DNA of 64,000 nt from JAMHWF01 sp964371405 (GCA_964371405.1 CAYJLV010000013.1:23772-87771), one strand, 5' to 3'; positions 18,259 through 27,664 are shown, counted from the stretch's first letter. A program made the numbers and translations. Notes: a model not told the origin generated them from the letters alone.

Positions 18259-19506
18259 ATGAGCAAAGCTCTCGACGGCGTGAAGATCCTCGACTTCACG
18301 CACGTGCAGTCCGGCCCCACCTGCACGCAGCTGCTGGCCTGGTTCGGCGCCGACGTGATCAAGGTCGAGAAGGCCGGCGAGGGCGACGCCACGCGCGGGC
18401 AGTTGCGCGACATCGAAGGCGTGGACAGCCTCTACTTCACGATGCTCAACCACAACAAGCGCTCGATCACGCTCGACACCAAGCACCCCAAGGGCAAGGA
18501 AGTCCTCGTCACGCTGATCAAGCAGTGCGATGTGCTGGTCGAGAACTTCGCGCCCGGCGCGCTCGACCGCATGGGCTTCACCTGGGAGCGCATCCAGGAG
18601 ATCAATCCGCGCATGATCGTGGCCTCGGTCAAGGGCTTCGGCCCGGGACCCTACGAGGACTGCAAGGTCTACGAGAACGTGGCGCAATGCGCCGGCGGCT
18701 CGGCCTCGACGACGGGCTTCGACGACGGCCCGCCGCTGGTCACCGGCGCGCAGATCGGCGACAGCGGCACCGGCCTGCACCTGGCGCTGGGCATCGTCGC
18801 GGCGCTCTACCAGCGCAACACGACGGGCCGCGGCCAGCGCGTGCTGGCGGCGATGCAGGACGCCGTGCTCAACCTGTGCCGCGTCAAGCTGCGCGACCAG
18901 CAGCGCCTCGAGCGCACGGGCGTGATGAAGGAGTACCCGCAGTACCCCGACGTCGAGTTCGGCGAGGCCGTGCCGCGCGCCGGCAACGCCTCGGGCGGCG
19001 GCCAGCCGGGCTGGATCTTGAAGTGCAAGGGCTGGCAGCACGACCCCAACGCCTACATCTACTTCATCACGCAGGCGCCCGTGTGGTCGGCAATCTGCAA
19101 GGTGATCGGCGAGGAAGGCTGGGTCACCGACCCGAACTACGCCACGCCCGCAGCCCGACTGCCGCACCTGAAGTCGATCTTCGCGCGCATCGAGGAATGG
19201 ACGATGACGAAGACGAAGTTCGAGGCGATGGACATCCTCAACAAGTACGACATCCCCTGCGGCCCGATCCTGTCGATGAAGGAGATCGCCGAGGAGCCGT
19301 CGTTGCGCGAGACGGGCACCGTCGTCGAAGTCGACCACCCGACGCGCGGCAAGTACCTCAGCGTCGGCAACCCGATCAAGATGTCGGACAGCAAGACGGA
19401 AGTGACGCGCTCGCCGCTGCTGGGCGAGCACACCGAGGAAGTGCTGACCCAGTTGGGCTACAGCAAGTCCGACATCGCGATGCTGCGCGAAGCGCGCGTG
19501 ATCTGA
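18259..19506 (+). CDS. frc: Formyl-CoA:oxalate CoA-transferase
   Basis: Class III CoA-transferase that moves CoA from formyl-CoA to oxalate, making oxalyl-CoA for Oxc and releasing formate. The product is 415 aa; the family runs about 416-428. The nucleophilic aspartate is Asp168 in GAQIGDSGTG. The glycine loop SGGGQPG and the stretch MQDAVLNLCRVKLRDQQRL are hallmarks of Frc rather than of general CaiB/BaiF proteins. The start follows AGGAAG, 37 nt after the oxc stop. With Oxc it forms a catalytic cycle. Confidence 0.95.
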   Translation: MSKALDGVKILDFTHVQSGPTCTQLLAWFGADVIKVEKAGEGDATRGQLRDIEGVDSLYFTMLNHNKRSITLDTKHPKGKEVLVTLIKQCDVLVENFAPGALDRMGFTWERIQEINPRMIVASVKGFGPGPYEDCKVYENVAQCAGGSASTTGFDDGPPLVTGAQIGDSGTGLHLALGIVAALYQRNTTGRGQRVLAAMQDAVLNLCRVKLRDQQRLERTGVMKEYPQYPDVEFGEAVPRAGNASGGGQPGWILKCKGWQHDPNAYIYFITQAPVWSAICKVIGEEGWVTDPNYATPAARLPHLKSIFARIEEWTMTKTKFEAMDILNKYDIPCGPILSMKEIAEEPSLRETGTVVEVDHPTRGKYLSVGNPIKMSDSKTEVTRSPLLGEHTEEVLTQLGYSKSDIAMLREARVI

Positions 19507-19533
19507 CCCCACCGAAACACGGAGGAAGACAAC

Positions 19534-21666
19534 ATGAGCCAGGACAAAGCCAAGGTCAGACAGATTCTCGACGCCGTCAGGAAGGAAGGCCGCGATTCGC
19601 TCACCGCCCCCGAAGGCAAGCTGATCTGCGACGCCTACGGCATCGCCGTGCCGCAGGAAGGCGTGGCGACGAGCGCCGCCGAAGCGTCGAAGATGGCGGC
19701 AGGCATGGGCTTCCCGGTCGTGATGAAGATCGTCTCGCCCGACATCCTGCACAAGACGGAGGCCGGCGGCGTGATCGTCGGCGTCAAGAGTGCCGACGAG
19801 GCGGCCGGCGCCTACGACCAGATCGTCGCCAACGCCAGGAAGTACAAGACCGACGCGAAGATCGTCGGCGTGCAGGTCCAGCAGATGATCAAGGGCGGCC
19901 AGGAAGTGATCGTCGGCGCGATGACCGACGGCAGCTTCGGCAAGCTGGTCGCGTTCGGCATGGGCGGCGTGCTGGTCGAGGTGTTGAAGGACGTCACCTT
20001 CCGCCTCGCGCCGGCCACGCGCGACGACGCCGCCTCGATGCTCGACGGCATCCAGGCCGCCGAGATGCTGCGCGGCGTGCGCGGCGGCAAGCCGGTCAAG
20101 CGCGAGGCGCTGCAGGATCTGATCGTCAACGTGTCGCAGCTGGTGACGGACTTCCCGGAGATCTCCGAGATGGACCTGAACCCGGTGTTCGCGAGCGAGA
20201 GCGGCGCCATCGCCGCCGACGTGCGCATCGTGGTGAACTTCGCGCCGAAGGCGCCGCGCTTCCGCCCCGACGAGAAGAGCGTCGTCACGGCGATGAACCG
20301 CATCATGAAGCCCAAGGCGGTGGCAGTCGTCGGCGCGTCCTCCGAGGCCGGAAAGATCGGCAACTCGGTGATGAAGAACCTGATCAACGGCGGCTACCAG
20401 GGCAAGATCTACCCGATCCACCCGAAGGACGCCGAGATCCTCGGCTACAAGGCCTACAAGAGCGTCAAGGACGTTCCCGACGAGATCGACACCGCGGTGT
20501 TCGCCATTCCCGCGAAGTTCGTGGCGGGCGCGCTGAAGGAATGCGGCGAGAAGAAGATCGCCGGCGCCATCCTGATCCCGTCGGGCTTCGGCGAGACCGG
20601 CAACATCGAGGGCCAGGAGGAGCTGCAGCGCATCGGCCGCGAGTACGACATCCGCCTGATGGGGCCCAACATCTACGGCTTCTACTACACGCCGTCCAAC
20701 CTGTGCGCCACCTTCTGTACCGCCTACGACGTGAAGGGCTCCACCGCCCTGTCGTCGCAATCGGGCGGCATCGGCATGGCCATCATCGGCTTCTCGCGCT
20801 CGGCCAAGATGGGCGTGTCGGCGATCGTCGGGCTGGGCAACAAGTCGGACATCGACGAGGACGACCTGCTCCTCTTCTTCGAACAGGACGACAACACGAA
20901 GGTGATCGCCCAGCATTGCGAGGACCTGAAGGACGGCCGCGCCTTCGCCGAGGTCGCCAAGCGCGTCTCGAAGAAGAAGCCCGTGATCATGCTCAAGGCC
21001 GGCCGCACCGCCGCGGGCGCCGCCGCCGCCAGCTCGCACACCGGCGCGCTGGCCGGCAACGACAAGATCTACGACGACGTGCTGCGCCAGTCGGGCGTGA
21101 TCCGCGCCAACAGCCTGCGCCAGATGCTCGAGCTGTCGCGCGGCGTGCCGATCCTGCCGACGCCCAAGGGCGAGAACGTGGTGATCATCACCGGCGCCGG
21201 CGGCTCGGGCGTGCTGCTGTCCGATGCCTGCGTCGACAACGGCCTGCAATTGTTCAAGCCGCTGCCCGCGGACCTGGACGCCGCCTTCCGCAAGTTCATC
21301 CCGCCGTTCGGCGCGGCCGGCAATCCGGTCGACATCACAGGCGGCGAGCCGCCCATCACGTACGTCAACACGGTGCGCCTGGGTCTGGAGGACGACCGCA
21401 TCCACGCGCTGATCCTGGGCTACTGGCATACGATCGTCACGCCGCCGATGGTGTTTGCCCGCAACATGGTGCAGGTCGTCAACGAGATGAAGGCCAAAGG
21501 CAAGGTCAAGCCGGTCGTCGCCTCGCTTGCCGGCGACGTGGAAGTCGAGGAAGCCGCGCAGTACCTGTACGAGAACGGCATCCCGGCCTACGCCTACTCC
21601 ACCGAGTTGCCCGTCGAGGTGCTCGGCGCCAAGTACCAGTGGGCGCGCGCCGCCGGTCTGCTGTAG
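19534..21666 (+). CDS. NDP-forming acyl-CoA ligase (acetate-CoA ligase family)
   Basis: The 710-aa single-chain ligase has a beta-alpha domain order. An N-terminal ATP-grasp domain covers residues about 1-235 (GFPVVMKIVSPDILHKTEAGG, MGGVLVEVLKDVTFRLAP). A CoA-binding Rossmann domain follows (PKAVAVVGASSEAGKIGNSV, about 260), then the ligase domain with the phosphohistidine-type motif SSHTGALAG. It reversibly couples acyl-CoA hydrolysis to ATP or GTP formation. Its position between frc and formate dehydrogenase suggests oxalyl-CoA or formyl-CoA as substrate (priming the Frc/Oxc cycle, or harvesting formyl-CoA energy); this is inference. GGAGGAA precedes the ATG. Confidence 0.85.
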   Translation: MSQDKAKVRQILDAVRKEGRDSLTAPEGKLICDAYGIAVPQEGVATSAAEASKMAAGMGFPVVMKIVSPDILHKTEAGGVIVGVKSADEAAGAYDQIVANARKYKTDAKIVGVQVQQMIKGGQEVIVGAMTDGSFGKLVAFGMGGVLVEVLKDVTFRLAPATRDDAASMLDGIQAAEMLRGVRGGKPVKREALQDLIVNVSQLVTDFPEISEMDLNPVFASESGAIAADVRIVVNFAPKAPRFRPDEKSVVTAMNRIMKPKAVAVVGASSEAGKIGNSVMKNLINGGYQGKIYPIHPKDAEILGYKAYKSVKDVPDEIDTAVFAIPAKFVAGALKECGEKKIAGAILIPSGFGETGNIEGQEELQRIGREYDIRLMGPNIYGFYYTPSNLCATFCTAYDVKGSTALSSQSGGIGMAIIGFSRSAKMGVSAIVGLGNKSDIDEDDLLLFFEQDDNTKVIAQHCEDLKDGRAFAEVAKRVSKKKPVIMLKAGRTAAGAAAASSHTGALAGNDKIYDDVLRQSGVIRANSLRQMLELSRGVPILPTPKGENVVIITGAGGSGVLLSDACVDNGLQLFKPLPADLDAAFRKFIPPFGAAGNPVDITGGEPPITYVNTVRLGLEDDRIHALILGYWHTIVTPPMVFARNMVQVVNEMKAKGKVKPVVASLAGDVEVEEAAQYLYENGIPAYAYSTELPVEVLGAKYQWARAAGLL

Positions 21667-21730
21667 AGACCTGTCGCAACGGCCGCCGGTCTCTGTCGCC
21701 GGCGGCTTCATCTACTTCTCGCGCACCCCG

Positions 21731-23446
21731 ATGAACGACAAAGTCATACCGATCGCCGTGCGCGCAACGGCAACCCGGCAGCGCAAGCGCGAGGCACCCA
21801 AGGGGCGCCGCGTCGACGCGGCGGCGCTGGCCGAGGTGCGGCGCCTGCTCGGCGACGCATCGCGCGCGAGCGACCAGCTGATCGAGCACCTGCACAAGAT
21901 CCAGGACGCGCACGGCCACCTGTCGGCCGCGCACCTCGCGGCACTGGCGCAGGAGATGCGGCTGCCGCAAACGGCGGTCTACGAGGTCGCGACCTTCTAT
22001 CACCACTTCGACGTCGTCAAGGAAGGCGAGGCGCCGCCCGCTGCGCTGACGGTGCGCGTCTGCGACGGCCTGGCCTGCGAGATGGCCGGCGCGCGCGAGT
22101 TGCTCGCCAAGCTGCCCGCCCTGCTCGGCCGCGAGGTGCGCGTGATCGCGGCGCCCTGCATCGGGCGCTGCGAGCAGGCGCCGGCCGTCGCCGTCGGCCA
22201 GCGCGCGGTGGCGCGCGCGAGCTGCGAGCAGGTCGCCCGGACCGTGAAGACCGGCGCCGTGACGCCCGCCGCCGAGCAGCCGATCGACTACGCCGCCTAT
22301 CGTGCACAGGGCGGCTACGCGCTCTACAAGGCGTGCATAGCCGGTACGCGCGACGTCGAATCGATCCTCGCGACGATGGAAGACTCGGGCCTGCGCGGCC
22401 TCGGCGGCGCCGGTTTCCCGGCCGGGCGCAAGTGGCGCATCGTGCGCGCCGAAGCCGCACCGCGCCTGATGGCCGTCAACATCGACGAGGGCGAGCCCGG
22501 CACTTTCAAGGACCGCGTCTACCTCGAACGCGACCCGCACCGCTTCGTCGAAGGCATGCTGGTCGCCGCGTGGGCGGTCGGCATCGAAAAGATCTATGTC
22601 TACCTGCGCGACGAGTACCACGGCTGCCGCGCGATGCTCCAAGCCGAACTGGCGAAGCTGCGCGCCGACCCGCCCGTCGCGACGCTGCCCGAGATCGAGT
22701 TGCGGCGGGGCGCCGGCGCCTACATCTGCGGCTAAGAGTCGGCCATTATCGAGTCGATCGAAGGCAAGCGCGGCCAGCCGCGCCTGCGCCCGCCCTACGT
22801 CGCGCAGGTCGGCCTGTTCGGCCGGCCGACGCTCGAGCACAACTTCGAGACGCTGTACTGGGTGCGCGAGATCGTCGAGCGAGGCGCAGCCTGGTTTGCC
22901 GGCCATGGCCGCAACGGCCGCAAGGGGCTGCGCTCGTTCTCGGTGTCGGGCCGCGTGAAGAACCCGGGCGTCAAGCTCGCGCCGGCCGGCATCACGATCC
23001 AGCAGTTGATCGATGAATACTGCGGCGGCATGCAGGACGGCCATGCGTTCTACGCCTACCTGCCGGGCGGCGCGTCGGGCGGCATCCTGCCGGCGTCGAT
23101 GAACGACATCCCGCTCGACTTCGATACGCTGCAGCCCCACGGCTGCTTCATCGGCTCGGCCGCCGTGATGGTGCTGTCGGACCACGACGGCGCCGTCGGC
23201 GCGGCGCGCAACCTGATGCGCTTCTTCCGCCACGAGTCGTGCGGCCAGTGCACGCCGTGCCGCAACGGCACGGCCAAGGCCTCGGCGATCATCGAGCAGC
23301 CCGAGTGGAATCTCGACGCCCTCGCCGACCTGTCGGCCGTGATGCGCGATGCTTCGATCTGCGGCCTGGGCCAGGCCGCGCCCAACCCCGTCGACTGCGT
23401 CGTCAGGTATTTCCCGCACGAGCTCGCCGCCAAGGACCGACGATGA
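21731..23446 (+). pseudogene. fdhB: NAD-dependent formate dehydrogenase beta subunit, interrupted by an in-frame TAA
   Basis: Diaphorase subunit that passes formate electrons to NAD. It is a fusion of a NuoE-like part ([2Fe-2S] ligands Cys111, Cys116, Cys143, Cys147) and a NuoF-like part (FMN motif LRGLGGAGFPAGRKW, 221-235; C-terminal [4Fe-4S] motif ESCGQCTPCRNGT). The full frame would give 571 aa, like two-subunit enzymes such as Methylobacterium FDH1. Codon 335 is TAA exactly where the invariant GAYICGEE motif needs Glu; a single G-to-T change from GAA explains it. The frame then continues intact for 711 nt and ends in an ATGA overlap with the alpha gene. Recent nonsense mutation, base-call error or read-through cannot be told apart here. 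No clear ribosome-binding site precedes the ATG. Confidence 0.85.
22733..22735 (+). other. In-frame TAA inside the NADH/FMN motif of the formate dehydrogenase beta gene
   Basis: Sequence context reads ATC TGC GGC TAA GAG TCG, where homologues read ICG-E-E-S. Same frame on both sides, with no insertion or deletion. Confidence 0.9.
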
Positions 23447-26280
23447 ACGCGATCACCCGCAACGAAGCGGCCGGCCTCGACGCGCCGACGGTGGGCTTCA
23501 CGCTCGACGGCCGCGAGGTGCAGGCCGAGGCCGGCGAGTCGCTGATCGAAGTCGCTGACCGCCTCGGGATCGAGATCCCGCGCCTTTGCTACAAGCCCGG
23601 TTTCGAGGCCGTCGGCAACTGCCGCGCCTGCGTCGTCGAGATCGCGGGCGAGCGCACGCTGGCGCCGTCGTGCTGCCGCTCGCCGACGCCCGGCATGAAG
23701 GTGACGACGAACAGCGAGCGCGCCGTGCGCTCGCAAAAGCTCGTGCTCGAGCTGCTGCTGTCCGACATGCCCGAGCGCGACTACACGCGCCACAACGAAG
23801 TCGACGAGTGGGCCGCGAAGCTCGGCGTCGGCAAGCCGCGCTTCGCGCCGCGCGAGCAGCCCGCCCCCGACCTCTCGCACCCGGCGATGGCCGTCAACCT
23901 CGACGCCTGCATCCAGTGCACGCGCTGCCTGCGCGCCTGCCGCGACGAGCAGGTCAACGATGTGATCGGCCTGGCGTTCCGCGGCGAGCACGCGAAGATC
24001 GTCTTCGACATGGACGACCCGATGGGCGCCTCGACCTGCGTCGCCTGCGGCGAGTGCGTGCAGGCCTGCCCGACCGGAGCGCTGATGCCGGCGCGCGACG
24101 TCGCGCTCGCCGTGCCCGACAGGCAGGTCGCGTCGGTGTGCCCTTATTGCGGCGTCGGCTGCCAGCTCACCTACAACGTCAAGGACAACAAGATCCTCTG
24201 GGTCGACGGCCGCGACGGCCCGGCCAACCGCGGGCGGCTCTGCGTCAAGGGTCGCTACGGCTTCGACTACGCGCACCACCCGCAGCGCCTGACGAAACCG
24301 CTGATCCGCCGCGAGGACGCCCCGAAGTCGGGCGAATTCACGATGGACCCGACGCAGGTGATGCAGGTGTTCCGCGAGGCGACGTGGGAAGAAGCGCTGG
24401 ACTTCGCCGGCGGCCGGCTGCGCGAGATCCGCGACGCGCACGGTCCGAAGGCGCTCGCGGGCTTCGGCTCGGCCAAGGGCAGCAACGAAGAGGCCTACCT
24501 GTTCCAGAAGCTGGTGCGCACCGGCTTTCGCAGCAACAACGTCGACCACTGCACGCGGCTGTGCCATGCGTCGTCGGTCGTCGCGCTGCTCGAAGGCATC
24601 GGCTCGGGTGCGGTGTCCAACCCGGTGATGGACGTGACGAAGGCCGAGGTCGTGATCCTGATCGGCGCCAACCCGACGGTGAACCACCCCGTCGCGGCGA
24701 CCTGGATCAAGAACGCCGCCAAGGCCGGCATGAAGCTCGTCGTCTGCGACCCGCGCCGCTCCGACCTGGCGCGCGTCGCGCACCGCTTCCTGCAGTTCAA
24801 GCCCGACACCGACGTCGCCATGCTCAACGCGATGATGCACGTCATCGTCACCGAGGGCCTGGTCGACGAGCAGTTCATCGCCGGCCGCACCATCGGCTAC
24901 GACGATCTGCGCAGGAATATCGAGGGTTATTCGCCCGAGGCGATGGCGCCGATCTGCGGCATCGACGCCGAGACGCTGCGATACGTGGCGCGGCTGTACG
25001 CGAAGTCCAGGGGCTCGATGATCCTGTGGGGCATGGGCGTGAGCCAGCACGTGCACGGCACCGACAACGCACGCTGCCTGATCGCGCTGGCGCTGATGAC
25101 GGGCCAGATCGGCCGCCCCGGCACCGGGCTGCACCCGCTGCGCGGCCAGAACAACGTGCAGGGCGCGTCCGACGCGGGCCTGATCCCGATGATGTTCCCC
25201 GACTACCAGCACGTCACGCACGCCGATGCGCGCGAGCGCTTCGAGCAGGCCTGGGGCGTGGCGCCGGGATCGCTCGACGCCACGCCGGGGCTCACCGTCG
25301 TCGAAGTGATGCACGCGATCAAGCACGGCGACGTGCGCGGCATGTACGTGATGGGCGAGAACCCGGCGATGTCGGACCCCGACGCCAACCACGCGCGCGA
25401 CGCCCTCGCCTCGCTCGAGCACCTCGTCGTGCAGGACATCTTCCTGACCGAGACGGCCTACCTCGCCGACGTGATCCTGCCCGCGAGCGCCTTCCCCGAG
25501 AAGACGGGCAGCTTCACCAACACCGACCGGCTGGTGCAGATGGGTCGCCAGGCGATCGACCCGCCGGGCGATGCGCGCCAGGACCTGTGGATCCTGCAGG
25601 AGATCGCGCGCCGCGTCGGCCTGCCGTGGGACTACGGCCACGTCTCGGACGTGTTCGACGAGATGCGCCGCACGATGCCCAGCATCGCCGGCATCACCTG
25701 GGAGCGCCTGGAGCGCGAACACGCCGTCACCTACCCGTGCCGCCACGAAGGCGACCCGGGGCAGCCGGTCGTGTTCACCGACGAATTCCCGCGTGAAGGC
25801 GGGCGGGCGCGCTTCGTGCCGGCCGACATCATCCCGGCTGCCGAGCGGCCCGACGCCGACTACCCGATGGTGCTGATCACCGGCCGCCAGCTCGAGCACT
25901 GGCACACCGGCAGCATGACGCGCCGCGCCTCGATGCTCGACGCGCTCGAGCCCGATCCGGTGGCGCTGATGCACCCGCTGGACATCGAAGCGCTCGGCGT
26001 GCGCCCGGGCGGCGTCGTCACGATCGAGTCGCGCCGCGGCAAGGTCTCGCTCTATGCGCGCGCCGAAGAAGGCACGCCGCGCGGCGCCGTGTTCGTGCCG
26101 TTCTGCTACTACGAGGCGGCGATCAACCGGCTGACCCACGCAGCACTCGACCCCTACGCCAAGATCCCCGAGTTCAAGTACTGCGCGATCCGCGTCACGC
26201 CGGGCGGAGCGACGCCGGTGCAGGGAAGCTATGGCGGCGGACAGGCGTTCGAGCTTGCGCACGCGTTGCCGACGGCTTGA
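23443..26280 (+). CDS. fdhA: NAD-dependent formate dehydrogenase alpha subunit (molybdenum/tungsten-pterin)
   Basis: Catalytic subunit that oxidises formate to CO2. The product is 945 aa. In order: an N-terminal [2Fe-2S] ferredoxin domain (Cys49, 60, 63, 77/78), two [4Fe-4S] sets (Cys156/159/162/166 and Cys199/202/205/209), the [4Fe-4S] of the catalytic domain (CPYCGVGC at 233-240 plus Cys267), and the bis-pterin domain with metal ligand Cys374 next to His375 (CTRLCHAS). A Cys, not selenocysteine, is used. The ATG overlaps the beta-gene stop (ATGA), so the nonsense codon upstream may reduce its translation. Accessory fdhD-type genes are not in the window. Confidence 0.95.
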   Translation: MNAITRNEAAGLDAPTVGFTLDGREVQAEAGESLIEVADRLGIEIPRLCYKPGFEAVGNCRACVVEIAGERTLAPSCCRSPTPGMKVTTNSERAVRSQKLVLELLLSDMPERDYTRHNEVDEWAAKLGVGKPRFAPREQPAPDLSHPAMAVNLDACIQCTRCLRACRDEQVNDVIGLAFRGEHAKIVFDMDDPMGASTCVACGECVQACPTGALMPARDVALAVPDRQVASVCPYCGVGCQLTYNVKDNKILWVDGRDGPANRGRLCVKGRYGFDYAHHPQRLTKPLIRREDAPKSGEFTMDPTQVMQVFREATWEEALDFAGGRLREIRDAHGPKALAGFGSAKGSNEEAYLFQKLVRTGFRSNNVDHCTRLCHASSVVALLEGIGSGAVSNPVMDVTKAEVVILIGANPTVNHPVAATWIKNAAKAGMKLVVCDPRRSDLARVAHRFLQFKPDTDVAMLNAMMHVIVTEGLVDEQFIAGRTIGYDDLRRNIEGYSPEAMAPICGIDAETLRYVARLYAKSRGSMILWGMGVSQHVHGTDNARCLIALALMTGQIGRPGTGLHPLRGQNNVQGASDAGLIPMMFPDYQHVTHADARERFEQAWGVAPGSLDATPGLTVVEVMHAIKHGDVRGMYVMGENPAMSDPDANHARDALASLEHLVVQDIFLTETAYLADVILPASAFPEKTGSFTNTDRLVQMGRQAIDPPGDARQDLWILQEIARRVGLPWDYGHVSDVFDEMRRTMPSIAGITWERLEREHAVTYPCRHEGDPGQPVVFTDEFPREGGRARFVPADIIPAAERPDADYPMVLITGRQLEHWHTGSMTRRASMLDALEPDPVALMHPLDIEALGVRPGGVVTIESRRGKVSLYARAEEGTPRGAVFVPFCYYEAAINRLTHAALDPYAKIPEFKYCAIRVTPGGATPVQGSYGGGQAFELAHALPTA

Positions 26281-26309
26281 TCTCCGAGCGCGTTCAAGGA
26301 TCGGCGCGG

Positions 26310-26411
26310 GCCGAGGACGCCGGGTACCCTGCTCCGCTCATGTCCCCCGGACCGCGCTGCGCGCGGTCCTCCTCCTTTACTTCGCTGCGCAGGGCACCCG
26401 GCGTCCTCGGC
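26310..26411 (+). repeat. Nested inverted-repeat element, copy A
   Basis: Outer arms 26310-26332 and 26389-26411 are 23-nt inverted repeats with one mismatch. Inside lies TGTCCCCCGG, a perfect 9-bp hairpin (26349-26369, loop TGC), then CTCCTCCTTTAC. It is downstream of fdhA in the same orientation. Copy B has the same core but different, still complementary, stems. Confidence 0.75.
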
Positions 26412-26478
26412 TGTTGTGGCGCCGGCGCGGTTTGACAAGGCATGCACGCCGTGGCGTGTCGATGAGCAGCGCGGCGCA

Positions 26479-26584
26479 GGATCAGGCCGGCGGGGCGTAC
26501 TGCGGAGTGAGGTAAAGGAGGAGGGCCGGCCGCAGGCCGGCCCGGGGGACACGAACGCAGCAGTACGCCCCGCCGGCCTGATCC
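26479..26584 (-). repeat. Nested inverted-repeat element, copy B
   Basis: Outer arms 26479-26503 and 26560-26584 are a perfect 25-bp inverted repeat. On the minus strand the core reads TGTCCCCCGG, a 9-bp hairpin with loop TGC, then CTCCTCCTTTAC, as in copy A. It lies downstream of the PanE-like gene in that gene's orientation. The rest of the 331-nt gap between fdhA and the PanE-like gene shows nothing else. Confidence 0.75.
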
Positions 26585-26611
26585 GGGGCACGCACAGGGA
26601 CGTTTCGAGTC

Positions 26612-27622
26612 CTACGCCAGCGCCGTCATCCGCACCTGCCCGCGCTCCTCGCTCATCGTCCTCGACAGCAGCTTGACCAGCGCATAGACGGTGTCGACGT
26701 GCGGCGTCGGCGTGTCGGTCAGGCGGCCGAGTTCGACGACGGAGCCGACCAGCGCGTCGATCTCGGGCGCGCGGCCGGCCTCGATGTCCTGCAGCATCGA
26801 GGTCTTGTGCTTGCCGACCTTCTCGGCGCCGGCGATGCGCTTTTCCAGCGGCACGCGGAACTCGATGCCGAGCTTGTTGGCGACGGCCTGCGCCTCGCGC
26901 ATCATGTCGGCGGCCAGCTCGCGCGTCAGCGGGTACTGGCAGATGTCAACCAGCGTCGCGTGCGCCAGGCTGCTGATCGGGTTGAACGTCAGGTTGCCCC
27001 ACAGCTTGAGCCACATCTCGGCGCGGATGTCGGCGAGCACCGGCGACTTGAAGCCGGCGTGCGTGAAGCACGCCGACACGCGCTGCACGCGCTCGCTGGT
27101 CGAGCCGTCGAGCTCGCCGATCGGGAAGCGGTCGCCTTCGATGTGGCGCACGACGCCCGGCGCGACCAGCTCCGACGCCGGGTAGACGACGCAGCCGATG
27201 ACGCGGTCGACGGGAATGCCGGCGAGCAGCGCACCCTCGGGGTCGACGCTGCGCACCACGCTGCCCGCGAGCGCGCCGCCGTGCTGGTGGAAGTACCAGA
27301 ACGGGATGCCGTTCTGCATCGTGACGATCACGGTCTCGGGGCCGATCAGCGCCGGCAGCGAGCCGACGACGGCGTCGACCTGGTGCGCCTTCATCGCCAG
27401 GATGACGACGTCCTGCACGCCGGCCTCGGCATAGTCGTTGGTGGCGCGCACGTCGCGCGCCGCCAGCTCGGTGCCGTCGGCCATGATCAGGCGCACGCCG
27501 TTGCGGCGGATGGCATCGAGGTTGGCGCCGCGCACGAGGAACGTGACGTCCTCGCCGGCGAGCGCGAGCTTGGCGCCGACGAAGCCGCCGATGGCGCCGG
27601 CCCCGATGACTGCGATCTTCAT
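26612..27622 (-). CDS. PanE/ApbA-family reductase (2-dehydropantoate 2-reductase or oxalyl-CoA reductase)
   Basis: NAD(P)H-dependent reductase, 336 aa. The Rossmann motif GAGAIGG is at residues 7-13 (MKIAVIGAGAIGG), and the family's catalytic Lys and Asn are in EMWLKLWGNLTFNP. Automatic naming would give ketopantoate reductase. In Methylobacterium extorquens a PanE homologue (PanE2) reduces oxalyl-CoA to glyoxylate, and this gene converges on an oxalate operon, so that role deserves equal weight. It lies 42 nt after the FAH gene on the same strand, as part of a two-gene unit opposite a LysR regulator. Confidence 0.82.
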   Translation of the reverse strand: MKIAVIGAGAIGGFVGAKLALAGEDVTFLVRGANLDAIRRNGVRLIMADGTELAARDVRATNDYAEAGVQDVVILAMKAHQVDAVVGSLPALIGPETVIVTMQNGIPFWYFHQHGGALAGSVVRSVDPEGALLAGIPVDRVIGCVVYPASELVAPGVVRHIEGDRFPIGELDGSTSERVQRVSACFTHAGFKSPVLADIRAEMWLKLWGNLTFNPISSLAHATLVDICQYPLTRELAADMMREAQAVANKLGIEFRVPLEKRIAGAEKVGKHKTSMLQDIEAGRAPEIDALVGSVVELGRLTDTPTPHVDTVYALVKLLSRTMSEERGQVRMTALA

Positions 27623-27664
27623 GCTGCGAACTCCCTGTACTTCAAGAACCACGAGGAAAGCAAA

